Shown piece after piece: positions 42,793 to 51,988 of a stretch of 64,000 nucleotides of DNA. The notes beneath the pieces are model-generated. The model saw nothing but the letters and a program-made list of their open reading frames with translations, did no database searches and had not been told where the DNA came from. The stretch spans positions 1-64,000 of the forward strand of contig JAFYNJ010000001.1 of the NCBI GenBank assembly GCA_017549805.1, given 5' to 3'. Source of the DNA: Bacteroidales bacterium. Lineage in GTDB: Bacteria > Bacteroidota > Bacteroidia > Bacteroidales > F082. Numbering within the stretch: position 1 is the first letter of the stretch; every line of letters starts with the position of its first letter. The position numbers were made by a program, and so were the translations under genes.

Positions 42793-43956
42793 TTAGTATT
42801 CAAACGTCCCGAATTCGCTTTGTATCGTCAACCGTTTGACATCCGAAGCCTCCACATGTCCGATGATTTGGCTATCGATGTTGAATTCCTTGGCGATGGC
42901 GATCATCTTGTTGGCAGCCTTTTCGTTGGTGTAGATCTCCAGGCGGTGGCCCATGTTGAAGACCTTGTACATTTCGTGCCAATCGGTGCCCGAGGCGGCC
43001 TGAATCATACGGAACAATGGCGGCAAGGCCAGCATATTGTCCTTTACGATGTGCAGCTTGTCGACGAAATGAAGTACCTTGGTTTGGGCGCCGCCGCTGC
43101 AATGGATGATGCCGTGGATCTGCTTGCGGAACTCCTTCAAAATCGGGATCATCAACGGAGCGTAGGTGCGAGTGGGCGAGAGGATGAGCTTGCCCACATC
43201 CACGCCGGGGACTTCGGTCGGATCGGTGAGCTTGTGTGGACCGGAATAGACCAAATCTTCCGGAATGCTATGGTCGTAGCTCTCGTCGTATTTCTCGGCC
43301 AGATAATGGCTCAGCATGTCGTGGCGTGCCGAGGTAAGACCGTTGCTGCCCATGCCGCCGTTGTAGCTGTCCTCGTAGGTGGCTTGTCCATAAGAGGCAA
43401 AGGCCACGATGACATCGCCGGGTTGGAGGTTGTTTTCAATCACCTCATCGCGTCTGATTCTCGTCGTCACGGTGCTGTCCACGATGACGGTACGAACGAG
43501 GTCGCCCACGTCGGCAGTCTCGCCGCCGGTGAGGTAGATGCCAATGCCGAGGCTGCGCAGTTTCTCCAAGAAATGCTCCGTACCGTTGATCAAAGCCGAG
43601 ATGACCTCGCCAGGAATCAGGCTCTTGTTACGCCCGATGGTGGAGGAGAGCAGCATGTTGTCGGTGGCGCCTACGCAGATGAGGTCGTCGGTGTTCATCA
43701 CCACGGCGTCCTGGGCCACGCCTTCCCACACGCTCATGTTGCCGGTCTCTTTCCAGTAAAGGTAGGCCAATGAGGACTTTGTCCCTGCGCCATCGGCGTG
43801 CATGATGTTGCAGTATTCGGGGTCACCGCCGAGGATGTCGGGGATGATCTTGCAGAAAGCGTTGGGATAGAGCCCCTTGTCGAGGTTCTTGATGGCGTTG
43901 TGGATGTCTTCCTTTTCGGCGGAGACGCCTCGAAGGCTATAACGTTGGTTGTCCAT
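42793..43956 (-). CDS. purM: Phosphoribosylformylglycinamidine cyclo-ligase (AIR synthase)
   Basis: The 387-residue PurM-type enzyme closes the imidazole ring in purine synthesis. Signatures are MHADGAGTKSSLAYLY, VAQDAVVMNTDDLICVGA, YLTGGETADVGDLV, GDVIVAFASYGQATY and GIIHCSGGAQTKVLHF. It is slightly longer than the E. coli enzyme, as usual for Bacteroidota. Its ATG shares one base with the stop of the preceding OmpA-family gene (TAATG), so translation is coupled. Confidence 0.9.
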   Translation of the reverse strand: MDNQRYSLRGVSAEKEDIHNAIKNLDKGLYPNAFCKIIPDILGGDPEYCNIMHADGAGTKSSLAYLYWKETGNMSVWEGVAQDAVVMNTDDLICVGATDNMLLSSTIGRNKSLIPGEVISALINGTEHFLEKLRSLGIGIYLTGGETADVGDLVRTVIVDSTVTTRIRRDEVIENNLQPGDVIVAFASYGQATYEDSYNGGMGSNGLTSARHDMLSHYLAEKYDESYDHSIPEDLVYSGPHKLTDPTEVPGVDVGKLILSPTRTYAPLMIPILKEFRKQIHGIIHCSGGAQTKVLHFVDKLHIVKDNMLALPPLFRMIQAASGTDWHEMYKVFNMGHRLEIYTNEKAANKMIAIAKEFNIDSQIIGHVEASDVKRLTIQSEFGTFEY

Positions 43957-46409
43957 TATTTGAAAATGAGTTTCTTCTCTTTGGTGTCGAATTCGTAGTT
44001 GCCCATCTGGCTCATCGTCTTCTTGCCGATGACCCAGTCTTCGATCATCTTTTGGACGACCTTCACGGGTACATTGGTCAGGGTCTTGTTGGCGATGCGT
44101 ATCTCTTTGATATTGACGATGGCGCCGTTGGCTACTGTTCCAGTGCCGAGGATCTTCTCGACGTCGCCTTGGAAGTTTTCGCGTCTGATACGGCCTTCTT
44201 TCAGGAGCCTCAAAGCAGTCTTTTCCGACATGCTGAATTCGGCGTTCTGGCTGTAGGTGAAGGTTTCCCTATAGGCATCGACGATGGCGGTGAAGGTGAA
44301 GTAACCGCGCTTGTCGGTGGTGAATTCGATGTCTTTGGTCTCCATCGGGTTGATGGCGATATTCACGCTGTCGTTGACGCCGATTTCGGTACGCGGCACG
44401 TAATCCTTCGAGAGGATGCGGAACTCGGTACGGCGGTTCAGCTGATGAGCAGCTTCCCTGGCTTCATTGCTGGGCAGCTTGTTGATATAATCCTCGGTAA
44501 GTTGTGTACCGGCCTTGAAGGTATAGCCTCTCACAGTCAGGTCTTTCTGGATGGTGCGAGGCACGCGTTCGCCATAGCCTTTAGCTGTTAGACGCAGTGG
44601 GTCGATACCGCGGATGATGAGGTAATCGACTACGCTTTGGGCACGTTTCTGCGACAGGATGTCATTGCTTTCCTCGGAGGCGCGGGCGTCGGTATGGGAT
44701 GCCAACTCGATGGTGATGGTCGGGTTGATCTGCAGGGTCTCGATCAGGCCTTGCAAGGAGTCTTCAAACTGGGGTTTGAGATCCCATTTGCCCAGGTCGT
44801 AAAGGATATCGGGCAGCATGATGGGTTCGTCGGGGATGGGTTGGATCATGAATTCTTTTTCGAAGTCCTTGCTGAACTCCAGTCCGACGGTGGTCTCCGT
44901 AGCGTTGAGCGTGAAGTAGTTGTCCTTGTCGATGGTGATATCGTAAGTGGTGTTCTTGTTGACCTGCGACTCGCTAAAGTTGAAATAACCCTTCTCGTTG
45001 GTACGAGTACTCATTACAGAGCCGTCGGAACCCACAAAACGCACTGTGGCATTGGAAACAAGTTGCAGGGTGTTCTCGTCCTTGACGGTACCCGAAAAAG
45101 TGAACTTGATGCTGGGCTCTTCGAAGTAATAGATGTCGTCAACACCTCTGTTGTTGCCTCTGTTCGATGACACGAAGCCTTTCTCTTGGGTGGGGTGGAA
45201 GCAGATAGCGAAGTCGTCGCCGGTGGAGTTCATAGGGTATTTCAGGTTGACAGGTTGTCCCCAGTTGCCGGCGGTGTCGATGGTAGAGACGAAGATGTCG
45301 AGTCCGCCCATGCCGCCATGGCCGTTGGATGAGAAGTAGAGGGTGGTGTCGTTACGGAGGAAGGGGAACACCTCATCGCCGGCGGTGTTGATATTCTCGC
45401 CGAGGTTGAAGGGTCTGCCGAAAGGATCCCTGGTGGTTTTGCGAGTGGCGACCCAGAGGTCCTTGCCTCCGAAACCGCCTTGACGTTCGGCAGAGAAGTA
45501 GAGAATCAACTCATCACTGGTCAGGGTGGGGTGCCCGACGATGTCGAGGGTGTCAACAGTGGCAATCTCAACGGGGATAGCATTGGAATAGGATCCGCCC
45601 GACTTGGAGGCAACCATGATTTGACAGCCGTTCTTGCGGTGCTCACCAGCTTGGCAGCGGGTGAAATAGAGCTTGGTGTAGTTGGCGTTCATGAAACCGG
45701 CACCGTCGCTGTCGTCGGTGTTGATGTTCTCGTTTTCGTCGGCGAGGACGGGAGTGCTCCAGTCGCCTTTACGATCTTGTTTCGAAGTCCAGAAATCGGT
45801 GAAGTCCTGACCGGTGATTTGCTCCTTCTCACCGCCAGTGGCGCCTTTGCGTGAAGAAGTGAAGATGATTTCGTTGTAGTTGCTGTTGGTCCAGATGGCT
45901 CCGAAATCGGAATTCTTGGAGTTGACCTTCTTGAGCTCCGTCAGTTGGTAACGCGATGGGTTGTCGATCCATTCCTGGATGAGGTTGGTGGTCTCGATGC
46001 CAAGCCGGCCTCTGGGGTCGCTGGGAACCATCTTTATGTAGTTTTCATAGCACTCGATGGCTTCCTTGAACTTCTGGTTCGTCTTATAGGTTTCGGCAAG
46101 GTTCAGATAGACTTCAGGGTGGGTGTTCGGATAGTCGGTATTGATTACTCTTTTATAATAAGGCTCTGCGCGTTTTGAAAGACCGATAAGGCGATAGCAT
46201 TCGCCCATTTGGAAACTGATGCGGGCACGTTCGGCTTTGTCGCGCTTGCTTTTCTTATATGCCTTCTTGTAGCGGTCGGCAGCTTCGATGTATTGCTTTC
46301 TGCCAAAAGCCAGATCAGCGTTTTTGGCGTAGTTTTTCCTTTGTGCGCAAAGCTCTGAATTGAAGCCTAGACACAAGAGGGAAAGAATGACGATGATATA
46401 TTTCTTCAT
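43956..46409 (-). CDS. PorE-like OmpA-family outer-membrane protein with retropepsin-like tail
   Basis: The 817-residue protein has a signal peptide (ending SELCAQ). Residues about 25-150 are TPR (YKRVINTDYPNTHPEVYLN), about 160-425 a PD40-type beta-propeller (IIFTSSRKGATGG, LYFSSNGHGGMGGLDIFV), about 430-520 a carboxypeptidase regulatory-like domain. An OmpA peptidoglycan-binding domain follows (ITIELASHTDARASEESND). This order matches PorE of the T9SS. The last about 120 residues (AEFSMSEKTALRLLKEG ... WVIGKKTMSQMGNYEFD) resemble a retropepsin fold without the catalytic Asp. It heads the purM-prfA-pyrF operon. Confidence 0.8.
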   Translation of the reverse strand: MKKYIIVILSLLCLGFNSELCAQRKNYAKNADLAFGRKQYIEAADRYKKAYKKSKRDKAERARISFQMGECYRLIGLSKRAEPYYKRVINTDYPNTHPEVYLNLAETYKTNQKFKEAIECYENYIKMVPSDPRGRLGIETTNLIQEWIDNPSRYQLTELKKVNSKNSDFGAIWTNSNYNEIIFTSSRKGATGGEKEQITGQDFTDFWTSKQDRKGDWSTPVLADENENINTDDSDGAGFMNANYTKLYFTRCQAGEHRKNGCQIMVASKSGGSYSNAIPVEIATVDTLDIVGHPTLTSDELILYFSAERQGGFGGKDLWVATRKTTRDPFGRPFNLGENINTAGDEVFPFLRNDTTLYFSSNGHGGMGGLDIFVSTIDTAGNWGQPVNLKYPMNSTGDDFAICFHPTQEKGFVSSNRGNNRGVDDIYYFEEPSIKFTFSGTVKDENTLQLVSNATVRFVGSDGSVMSTRTNEKGYFNFSESQVNKNTTYDITIDKDNYFTLNATETTVGLEFSKDFEKEFMIQPIPDEPIMLPDILYDLGKWDLKPQFEDSLQGLIETLQINPTITIELASHTDARASEESNDILSQKRAQSVVDYLIIRGIDPLRLTAKGYGERVPRTIQKDLTVRGYTFKAGTQLTEDYINKLPSNEAREAAHQLNRRTEFRILSKDYVPRTEIGVNDSVNIAINPMETKDIEFTTDKRGYFTFTAIVDAYRETFTYSQNAEFSMSEKTALRLLKEGRIRRENFQGDVEKILGTGTVANGAIVNIKEIRIANKTLTNVPVKVVQKMIEDWVIGKKTMSQMGNYEFDTKEKKLIFK

Positions 46410-46437
46410 GGTTGGAAAACAATTCTCATTAATTCAG

Positions 46438-46445
46438 CAAAGATA
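46438..46445 (-). promoter_or_regulatory. TAnnTTTG promoter element for the porE-like/purM/prfA/pyrF operon
   Basis: The minus strand reads TATCTTTG, 28 bases before the ATG at 46409. Confidence 0.65.
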
Positions 46446-46483
46446 CGAAAGATTTGCTGAAATATCTCGGATATGGGAATAAA

Positions 46484-46514
46484 AAAAGACCCCGCCTTTT
46501 TGGCAGGGTCTTTT
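46484..46514 (-). terminator. Rho-independent terminator after secDF
   Basis: Read on the minus strand: AAAAGACCCTGCC, loop of A residues, GGCGGGGTCTTTT with further T. It lies 20 bases after the secDF stop. Confidence 0.85.
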
Positions 46515-46534
46515 GTAAGCCAATTGGGAAGTTT

Positions 46535-49500
46535 TTACTTCTTCTTACCGTTGTTCTCGGCTGCTTCAGCGAGTTCCTTGTCTTGCTTGTGACCCTTGAG
46601 CAGGTTGTAAGCAATGGGTGAGGACAGGAACACGGATGAGAAGGTACCGGCAAGGATACCGACCAACAGGGCGAAGATGAATCCGCGGATGGTGTCGCCG
46701 CCGAAGAAGAAGATGGCGAGTAACACGACGAAGGTGGAACCTGAGGTGTTGAACGAACGGGTCAAGGTGCTGTTGACAGCATTGTTGATGTTCTCTCTCC
46801 AGGAAGCCTTCGGGTGCAAGTTGGTGTTCTCACGCACACGGTCGAAGATAACCACGGTAGCGTTGATGGAGTAACCGATGATGGTCAACACAGCGGCGAT
46901 GAATGCCTGGTCGACTTCCATGGTGAACGGCAGGATGTTGAAGAACAACGAGTACATACCCAGCATGATGACGGTGTCGTGGGTCAAGGCTGCGAGAGCG
47001 GAGAGACCGTACTGCCATCTGCGGAAACGGATAGCGATGTAGGCGAACATCAAGACGAGTGACACGACGATGGCCCAAACGGATTTGCGCTTGACGTCGC
47101 TGGCGATGGTGGCGCCGACCTTCTGCGTACTCAGCACGCCGATGGTCTCGTCTTCCGAGGAGAACTGCTCTGCAGAGAGGTTCTCGCTGAACAACCCATG
47201 CAATCCATCATAGAGGATGCCTTGGATCTCGGTGTCCACATCGGGATTGTTGTCTTCGATCTTGTACTTGGTTGTGATCTTCACCTGGCCGTTGGGACCG
47301 TAGGTCTTCACCTCGGGGGTTTCCCAACCTTCAACGTTGACATTGGACAGCGCCTCACGCACTTGGTCAACCTTCACGTCTTGGTCGAAGCGGACGATGT
47401 AGTTACGACCGCCCTTGAAGTCGATACCAAGGTTCAAGCCCTTGAAGCACAAGGAGCCGACGCTGATGACGATCATTACGAGGGCGATGATGTAAGCGGT
47501 CTTGCGGAACTTGATGAAGTCGAAATGAGTGTCCTTCAGGAAGTTCTCGGTGAGCTTGGTGGTGAAGGAAATCTCCTTTTCCTTATCGAGCATTCTCGTA
47601 AAGATGAGACGGCTGATGAAGATGGAGGTGAACAATGAGGTGAGGATACCAATGCACAGGGTAACGGCGAAGCTGTGGACAGGGCCGGTGCCGAGGATGA
47701 TCAGCACGATACCAGTGATCAAGGTGGTGACGTTACCGTCGATGATGGCGGAGTAAGCGTTCTTGTAACCGGCGTCGATAGCAGCACGGAGTGCCTTGCC
47801 GCCACGAAGCTCTTCCTTGATACGTTCAAAGATAATCACGTTGGAGTCCACTGCCATACCCAACGTCAACACGATACCTGCGATACCAGGCAAGGTCAGC
47901 ACGGAGCCGAGGCAAGCCAGCACACCGAACAGGAAGAACACGTTGACGATCAAGGCAACGTCAGCGACCAAACCGGCCTTCTTGTAGAAGAACACCATGT
48001 AAACCAGCACGAGGAGGAAGGCAAACACCATGGACCACATACCTTTGCGTACGGATTCCTGACCGAGTGAAGGACCAACCACTTGCTCTTCAAGGATACG
48101 AGCAGGGGCGGGCAACTTACCGGCCTTCAGGATGTTGGCCAAGTCTTGGGCCTCTTCGATCTGCATACCGCCGCCGGAGATGCTTGAACGACCGTTCGGG
48201 ATCTCGTCGTTGACGACAGGATAGCTGTAAACGTAGTTGTCGAGGACGATGGCGACTTGCTTGCCGATGTTCTCGCCAGTAAGGCGTTTCCAAGCCTTGG
48301 CACCTTCGGAGTTCATCTGAAGGGTGACCTCCACTTGGTTGCTCTGGCCGAAGTCCTGACGAGCGTCGGTGATGACTTCACCGCCGAGGGCACACTTGTT
48401 GTCGCGTGACATCTTCAAGGCAACGAGTTCAAGGAACTCAGCCTCGCCACCATAGCTCTCGGGCTTCACAGTCCAAGCGAGCTTCATGGTGCGGGGGAAG
48501 ATGCTTGCGGTTTCAGCCAGCATACGGTTGATGTTGGCGGTATCTTTCACCTGGGCAATACCCACGCGGGCAGTCTGGGCAGGACCTTGCTGAGTGTAGG
48601 AAGGCTGCAAGAGGGCGTAAAGCGGGTTGGAGGCTTGGAACTTGGCCAGTGCCTCGTCTTCGCTGAGTTCCTCTTCGCTGCTTTCTTCGGCAATCTGGTT
48701 GAGCAGACCGCTGTCAGCCTTGGTGGTGTCGGCTTCAGCTACTTCAGTCTCGGTTTGGGCGACAGCCTCGGTTTGACCTTCAGCAGGAGCTTCGGTTTCC
48801 ACTTCGGTGGTTTCAGGCTTCGTCTCTTCTTCGTTCAGGGCGTTGTTGGCCTTGGTCTTCTCAGCCAACTTGGCATTGGCTTCGTCGAAGTATTGATAGA
48901 GTTCGCTGAAGTTGTAGGTCTCCCAGAACTCGAGCTGTGCGGTGCCTTGGAGGAGCTTACGGACGCGCTTGGGATCCTTGATGCCAGGAAGTTCCACAAG
49001 GATACGGCCGCTGCCTTCAAGCTTTTGGATGTTAGGCTGTGCCACACCAAAACGGTCGATACGGGTTCTCAGGATCTGATAGGAACGGTCGATGGCGCCG
49101 TCGCACTCTTCCTTTAAAACCTTCAGCACCTCGTTGTTGGTGGAGTTGACCGTGATGCCCTTGTCTTTGAATTCAAACAGGAAAATCGAGGCTAATTTTG
49201 CGTTGGGATCAACTTCTTCGTATGCTTGACCGAACAGGGTCACGAAGTCGCCTTCGCTCTTCTGTTGACGTTCGGTGGCAAGTTGCATGGCCTGCTGGAA
49301 GGTCGGGTCATTGGCGTTGGCACCTGCCAAGGCGTTGACGATGTCCTTCACAGAGACTTCGAGGGTGACGTTCATACCGCCCTTCAAGTCCAGACCTAAG
49401 TTGATTTCTCTTTCTTTTGCATCGCGATAAGTGTACTTCTTCACTAACAGGTTGTACACGTTGACGTTGCTGACGGAATCCAAGTAGTAGTTTTCCTTGG

Positions 49501-49630
49501 CTTCATCACCTTGGGCGTACTCGGCAGCTCTCTTCTCAACGACTTTGGTCACCACAGTGAACGAAAGCTGGTACAGGAAGATCAACCCGAAGATGATTGC
49601 TAACGTCTTGATTGCTCCTTTGTTTTGCAT
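46535..49630 (-). CDS. secDF: Protein translocase subunit SecDF (fused)
   Basis: The 1031-residue inner-membrane protein fuses SecD and SecF, as usual in Bacteroidota. SecD part: KEREINLGLDLKGGMNVTLE, DRFGVAQPNIQKLEGSGRIL, and the transmembrane GIAGIVLTLGMAVDSNVIIF. SecF part: LNLGIDFKGGRNYIVRF and VLTIIGYSINATVVIFDRVR. It uses the proton gradient to pull exported proteins through SecYEG. The P1 region carries a long acidic Glu/Thr/Ala insert (about residues 265-330). It is a single gene with its own promoter; the T9SS cargo in this window must pass Sec first. Confidence 0.95.
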   Translation of the reverse strand: MQNKGAIKTLAIIFGLIFLYQLSFTVVTKVVEKRAAEYAQGDEAKENYYLDSVSNVNVYNLLVKKYTYRDAKEREINLGLDLKGGMNVTLEVSVKDIVNALAGANANDPTFQQAMQLATERQQKSEGDFVTLFGQAYEEVDPNAKLASIFLFEFKDKGITVNSTNNEVLKVLKEECDGAIDRSYQILRTRIDRFGVAQPNIQKLEGSGRILVELPGIKDPKRVRKLLQGTAQLEFWETYNFSELYQYFDEANAKLAEKTKANNALNEEETKPETTEVETEAPAEGQTEAVAQTETEVAEADTTKADSGLLNQIAEESSEEELSEDEALAKFQASNPLYALLQPSYTQQGPAQTARVGIAQVKDTANINRMLAETASIFPRTMKLAWTVKPESYGGEAEFLELVALKMSRDNKCALGGEVITDARQDFGQSNQVEVTLQMNSEGAKAWKRLTGENIGKQVAIVLDNYVYSYPVVNDEIPNGRSSISGGGMQIEEAQDLANILKAGKLPAPARILEEQVVGPSLGQESVRKGMWSMVFAFLLVLVYMVFFYKKAGLVADVALIVNVFFLFGVLACLGSVLTLPGIAGIVLTLGMAVDSNVIIFERIKEELRGGKALRAAIDAGYKNAYSAIIDGNVTTLITGIVLIILGTGPVHSFAVTLCIGILTSLFTSIFISRLIFTRMLDKEKEISFTTKLTENFLKDTHFDFIKFRKTAYIIALVMIVISVGSLCFKGLNLGIDFKGGRNYIVRFDQDVKVDQVREALSNVNVEGWETPEVKTYGPNGQVKITTKYKIEDNNPDVDTEIQGILYDGLHGLFSENLSAEQFSSEDETIGVLSTQKVGATIASDVKRKSVWAIVVSLVLMFAYIAIRFRRWQYGLSALAALTHDTVIMLGMYSLFFNILPFTMEVDQAFIAAVLTIIGYSINATVVIFDRVRENTNLHPKASWRENINNAVNSTLTRSFNTSGSTFVVLLAIFFFGGDTIRGFIFALLVGILAGTFSSVFLSSPIAYNLLKGHKQDKELAEAAENNGKKK

Positions 49631-49706
49631 TGTAAAAACGATTTAATTATTTGACTTTTAATACTTTACTTCAAATTTTACCCAATTTTACCTGAAATCG
49701 AGCCTG

Positions 49707-49738
49707 CAAAATTACTGCTTTTTGTTCGAATTCACAAA
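49707..49738 (-). promoter_or_regulatory. Promoter of secDF
   Basis: The minus strand has TTTG at 49738-49735, a 20-base spacer, and TAATTTTG at 49714-49707. The 5' leader of about 75 bases is AT-rich with no clear hairpin. Confidence 0.65.
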
Positions 49739-49745
49739 TTGTTTT

Positions 49746-51056
49746 TTAATATTTTAACCATTTGAAAACTTCCTTGTAGGTGAGCTTCTTGCCGTACATG
49801 AGGATGCCGGTGCGGTAGATCTTGGCTGCCAGCCAAGTCATGCCGACGAAAGTGCCAGCCAGAATCAAGGCCGAGACAACGACTTGCCAAATCGGAATGC
49901 CGAAGGGGATGCGCACCATCATCACCACAGGCGAGGTGAATGGGACCATGGACAACCAGACGGCCAAGCTGCTGTCAGGATCGTTGACGATGTATATTGC
50001 TGAGATCATGGCGATGATGAGCGGCACCGTCACAGGCAAGGTGAATTGCTGTGAGTCGGTGTTGTTCTCCACAATGGAGCCGATGGCGGCAAACATGGTG
50101 GCATAGAGCAGATAGCCCAACAGGAAAAAGACGATGAAGCTGACGATGACCGTACCAAAGTCGATGGAATGGACAATGTTGAGCACGTTTTGCACTGCCT
50201 CGTTGTCCATGATGTTGCTGGATTCAATCTGCTGGGTCATGACCGTGCCCGCGCTGATGGCTTCGGGATGGCTGATGCCCATGGCAGCCGAGAATCCAAC
50301 GTAAATCACGCCGGTCAACAAAATCCACATGACGAATTGGGTCAAGGCAACCAGTGAGACACCGATGATCTTGCCCATCATCAATTGGAAGGGCTTCGCG
50401 CTGCTGACGATGACCTCGACGATACGGCTGCTTTTCTCTTCCATGACCCCTTGCATCACCTGGCCTCCGAACAGCATGATGAACATGTAAATCAGTACGG
50501 CGAGCACCATGCCAAGGACAAACTGAATTTCCGTGAAGGTCTCCTTCTCACCACCTTCCTCATCCATCCGGATTACCGAGAGGTTGACGCTGGTCTTGAT
50601 GCTTTCCAAGATGTCGGGATCCACACCTGAAGCAATCAGTTTCTGCACTTGAATTTCGTTTTTCATCACATCGCGGATGTGTTCCTCAACATTCATGGGG
50701 ACTTGCTTCATGCTGTAAACCACTGCGCTAGAGGGGATGTTCAGCTGGGTCTCGGGGATGTAAAGTGCAATGTCGTACACGCCATCCTGAATCAGCTTTT
50801 TCGTGGAGTCGATGCTGATGTCGTCAAGTCGTATAAAGGTCTGGTTTTCCGTGTTGGTAAACTGACGCTCAAACCAATGGCTTTGGTCAACCACGGCGAT
50901 AGTGCGTTTCTCGTTGTCGCCATGGAGCGCGAGTAGGATGGGAATGATATAGATGGCAGCCAGGAGCAGGGGACCCAAGAAGGTCATGATGATGAAGCTG
51001 CGCTTCTTGACGCGCGTGAAATATTCACGCCTGATGATGAGTCCGATCTTGTTCAT
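49746..51056 (-). CDS. ABC-2 type exporter permease (NatB-like)
   Basis: The 436-residue membrane protein starts with a basic helix (IIRREYFTRVKKRSFIIMTF), then a periplasmic domain. Five or so C-terminal helices follow: FVLGMVLAVLIYMFIMLFGG with the following ARXXGR-like EEKSSRIVEVIVSS, WILLTGVIYVGFSA, IVSFIVFFLLGYLLYATMF and MVPFTSPVVMMVRIPFG. This is the ABC-2/NatB permease pattern, often exporting Na+ or small compounds. Its ATG overlaps the ATPase gene by 4 bases. Confidence 0.88.
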   Translation of the reverse strand: MNKIGLIIRREYFTRVKKRSFIIMTFLGPLLLAAIYIIPILLALHGDNEKRTIAVVDQSHWFERQFTNTENQTFIRLDDISIDSTKKLIQDGVYDIALYIPETQLNIPSSAVVYSMKQVPMNVEEHIRDVMKNEIQVQKLIASGVDPDILESIKTSVNLSVIRMDEEGGEKETFTEIQFVLGMVLAVLIYMFIMLFGGQVMQGVMEEKSSRIVEVIVSSAKPFQLMMGKIIGVSLVALTQFVMWILLTGVIYVGFSAAMGISHPEAISAGTVMTQQIESSNIMDNEAVQNVLNIVHSIDFGTVIVSFIVFFLLGYLLYATMFAAIGSIVENNTDSQQFTLPVTVPLIIAMISAIYIVNDPDSSLAVWLSMVPFTSPVVMMVRIPFGIPIWQVVVSALILAGTFVGMTWLAAKIYRTGILMYGKKLTYKEVFKWLKY

Positions 51057-51970
51057 GACTGGCTGTTTTTGGATTGAACTTCTTGAATGAAAATGTCGTT
51101 CATCGACGGCAGGATTTCCTGATAGGAGAGCAGGGTGCCCAACTCCATGACCTTGTGTAGCAAGGCTTTTGGCGACTCGCCTGTGAAAGTGATCTTCAGC
51201 GCGTCTTGGGTGTTGTAGTCTTCAATCTTCAAGTTGAAGTCATCGGTAAGTGCCATGATGGGTTGTTTGTCATCGGCGAGTACGACGATTTCGTGCGTCG
51301 AAGTATGGTGTTGGCGCTTGATATCGGCCACTTTGCCTTCCAAGATTTTCTCACCTTTATTAATTAGGGAGATGCTGTCGCAAAGTTCTTCGACGGAACT
51401 CATGTTATGGGTGGAGAGCAGGATGGTGGCACCTTTGTCGCGCAGTTCGAGGATGGATTCCTTCAGCAGGTTGGCGTTGATGGGGTCGAAGCCGGAGAAA
51501 GGCTCGTCGAAGATGAGGATGTCGGGCTCGTGGATGACGGTGGTGATGAACTGCACCTTCTGCTGCATGCCCTTTGAGAGTTCCTCCACCGCTTTGTTCC
51601 ACCAATCCATGATCTGGAATCGTTCAAACCACTGCTTTAGCCTTTTTTCGGCATCCGCCTTGCTGATGCCCTTGAGCTGGGCCAGATAGATTGATTGCTC
51701 GCCGACCTTCATCTTCTTGTAAAGGCCGCGTTCCTCGGGAAGGTAGCCGATGCATTCCACATGTTTGGGACACAAGGGTTTGCCATCGATGAGTACTTCG
51801 CCATTGTCGGGAGCGGTGATCTGGTTGAGGATACGGATGAGGGTGGTCTTTCCCGCACCGTTGGGTCCCAGAAGCCCATAAATGCTTTGCTCGGGCACCT
51901 GTAGGCTCACATTGTTGAGCGCCAGATGCTCGGCATAGCGTTTTGTAACGTTGTTGACGGTAATTTTCAT
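51053..51970 (-). CDS. ABC transporter ATP-binding protein (NatA-like)
   Basis: The 305-residue ATPase has Walker A LLGPNGAGKTTLIRIL, a Q-loop in IGYLPEERGLYKKM, signature ELSKGMQQKVQFI, Walker B ILIFDEPFSGFDPINA and STHNMSSVEELCD. The C-terminal about 80-residue domain fits ATPases of ABC-2 exporters (NatA type). It pairs with the overlapping permease gene and starts 18 bases after dnaJ, so it may share the chaperone transcript. Substrate unknown. Confidence 0.9.
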   Translation of the reverse strand: MKITVNNVTKRYAEHLALNNVSLQVPEQSIYGLLGPNGAGKTTLIRILNQITAPDNGEVLIDGKPLCPKHVECIGYLPEERGLYKKMKVGEQSIYLAQLKGISKADAEKRLKQWFERFQIMDWWNKAVEELSKGMQQKVQFITTVIHEPDILIFDEPFSGFDPINANLLKESILELRDKGATILLSTHNMSSVEELCDSISLINKGEKILEGKVADIKRQHHTSTHEIVVLADDKQPIMALTDDFNLKIEDYNTQDALKITFTGESPKALLHKVMELGTLLSYQEILPSMNDIFIQEVQSKNSQS

Positions 51971-51988
51971 GTCGTGATTGAGACGTGA

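Noticed and set aside
48700..48900. Acidic Glu/Thr/Ala insert in SecDF as a foreign domain
   Set aside because: It is low-complexity sequence in the P1 region with no fold signature; such inserts vary freely among Bacteroidota SecDF proteins.
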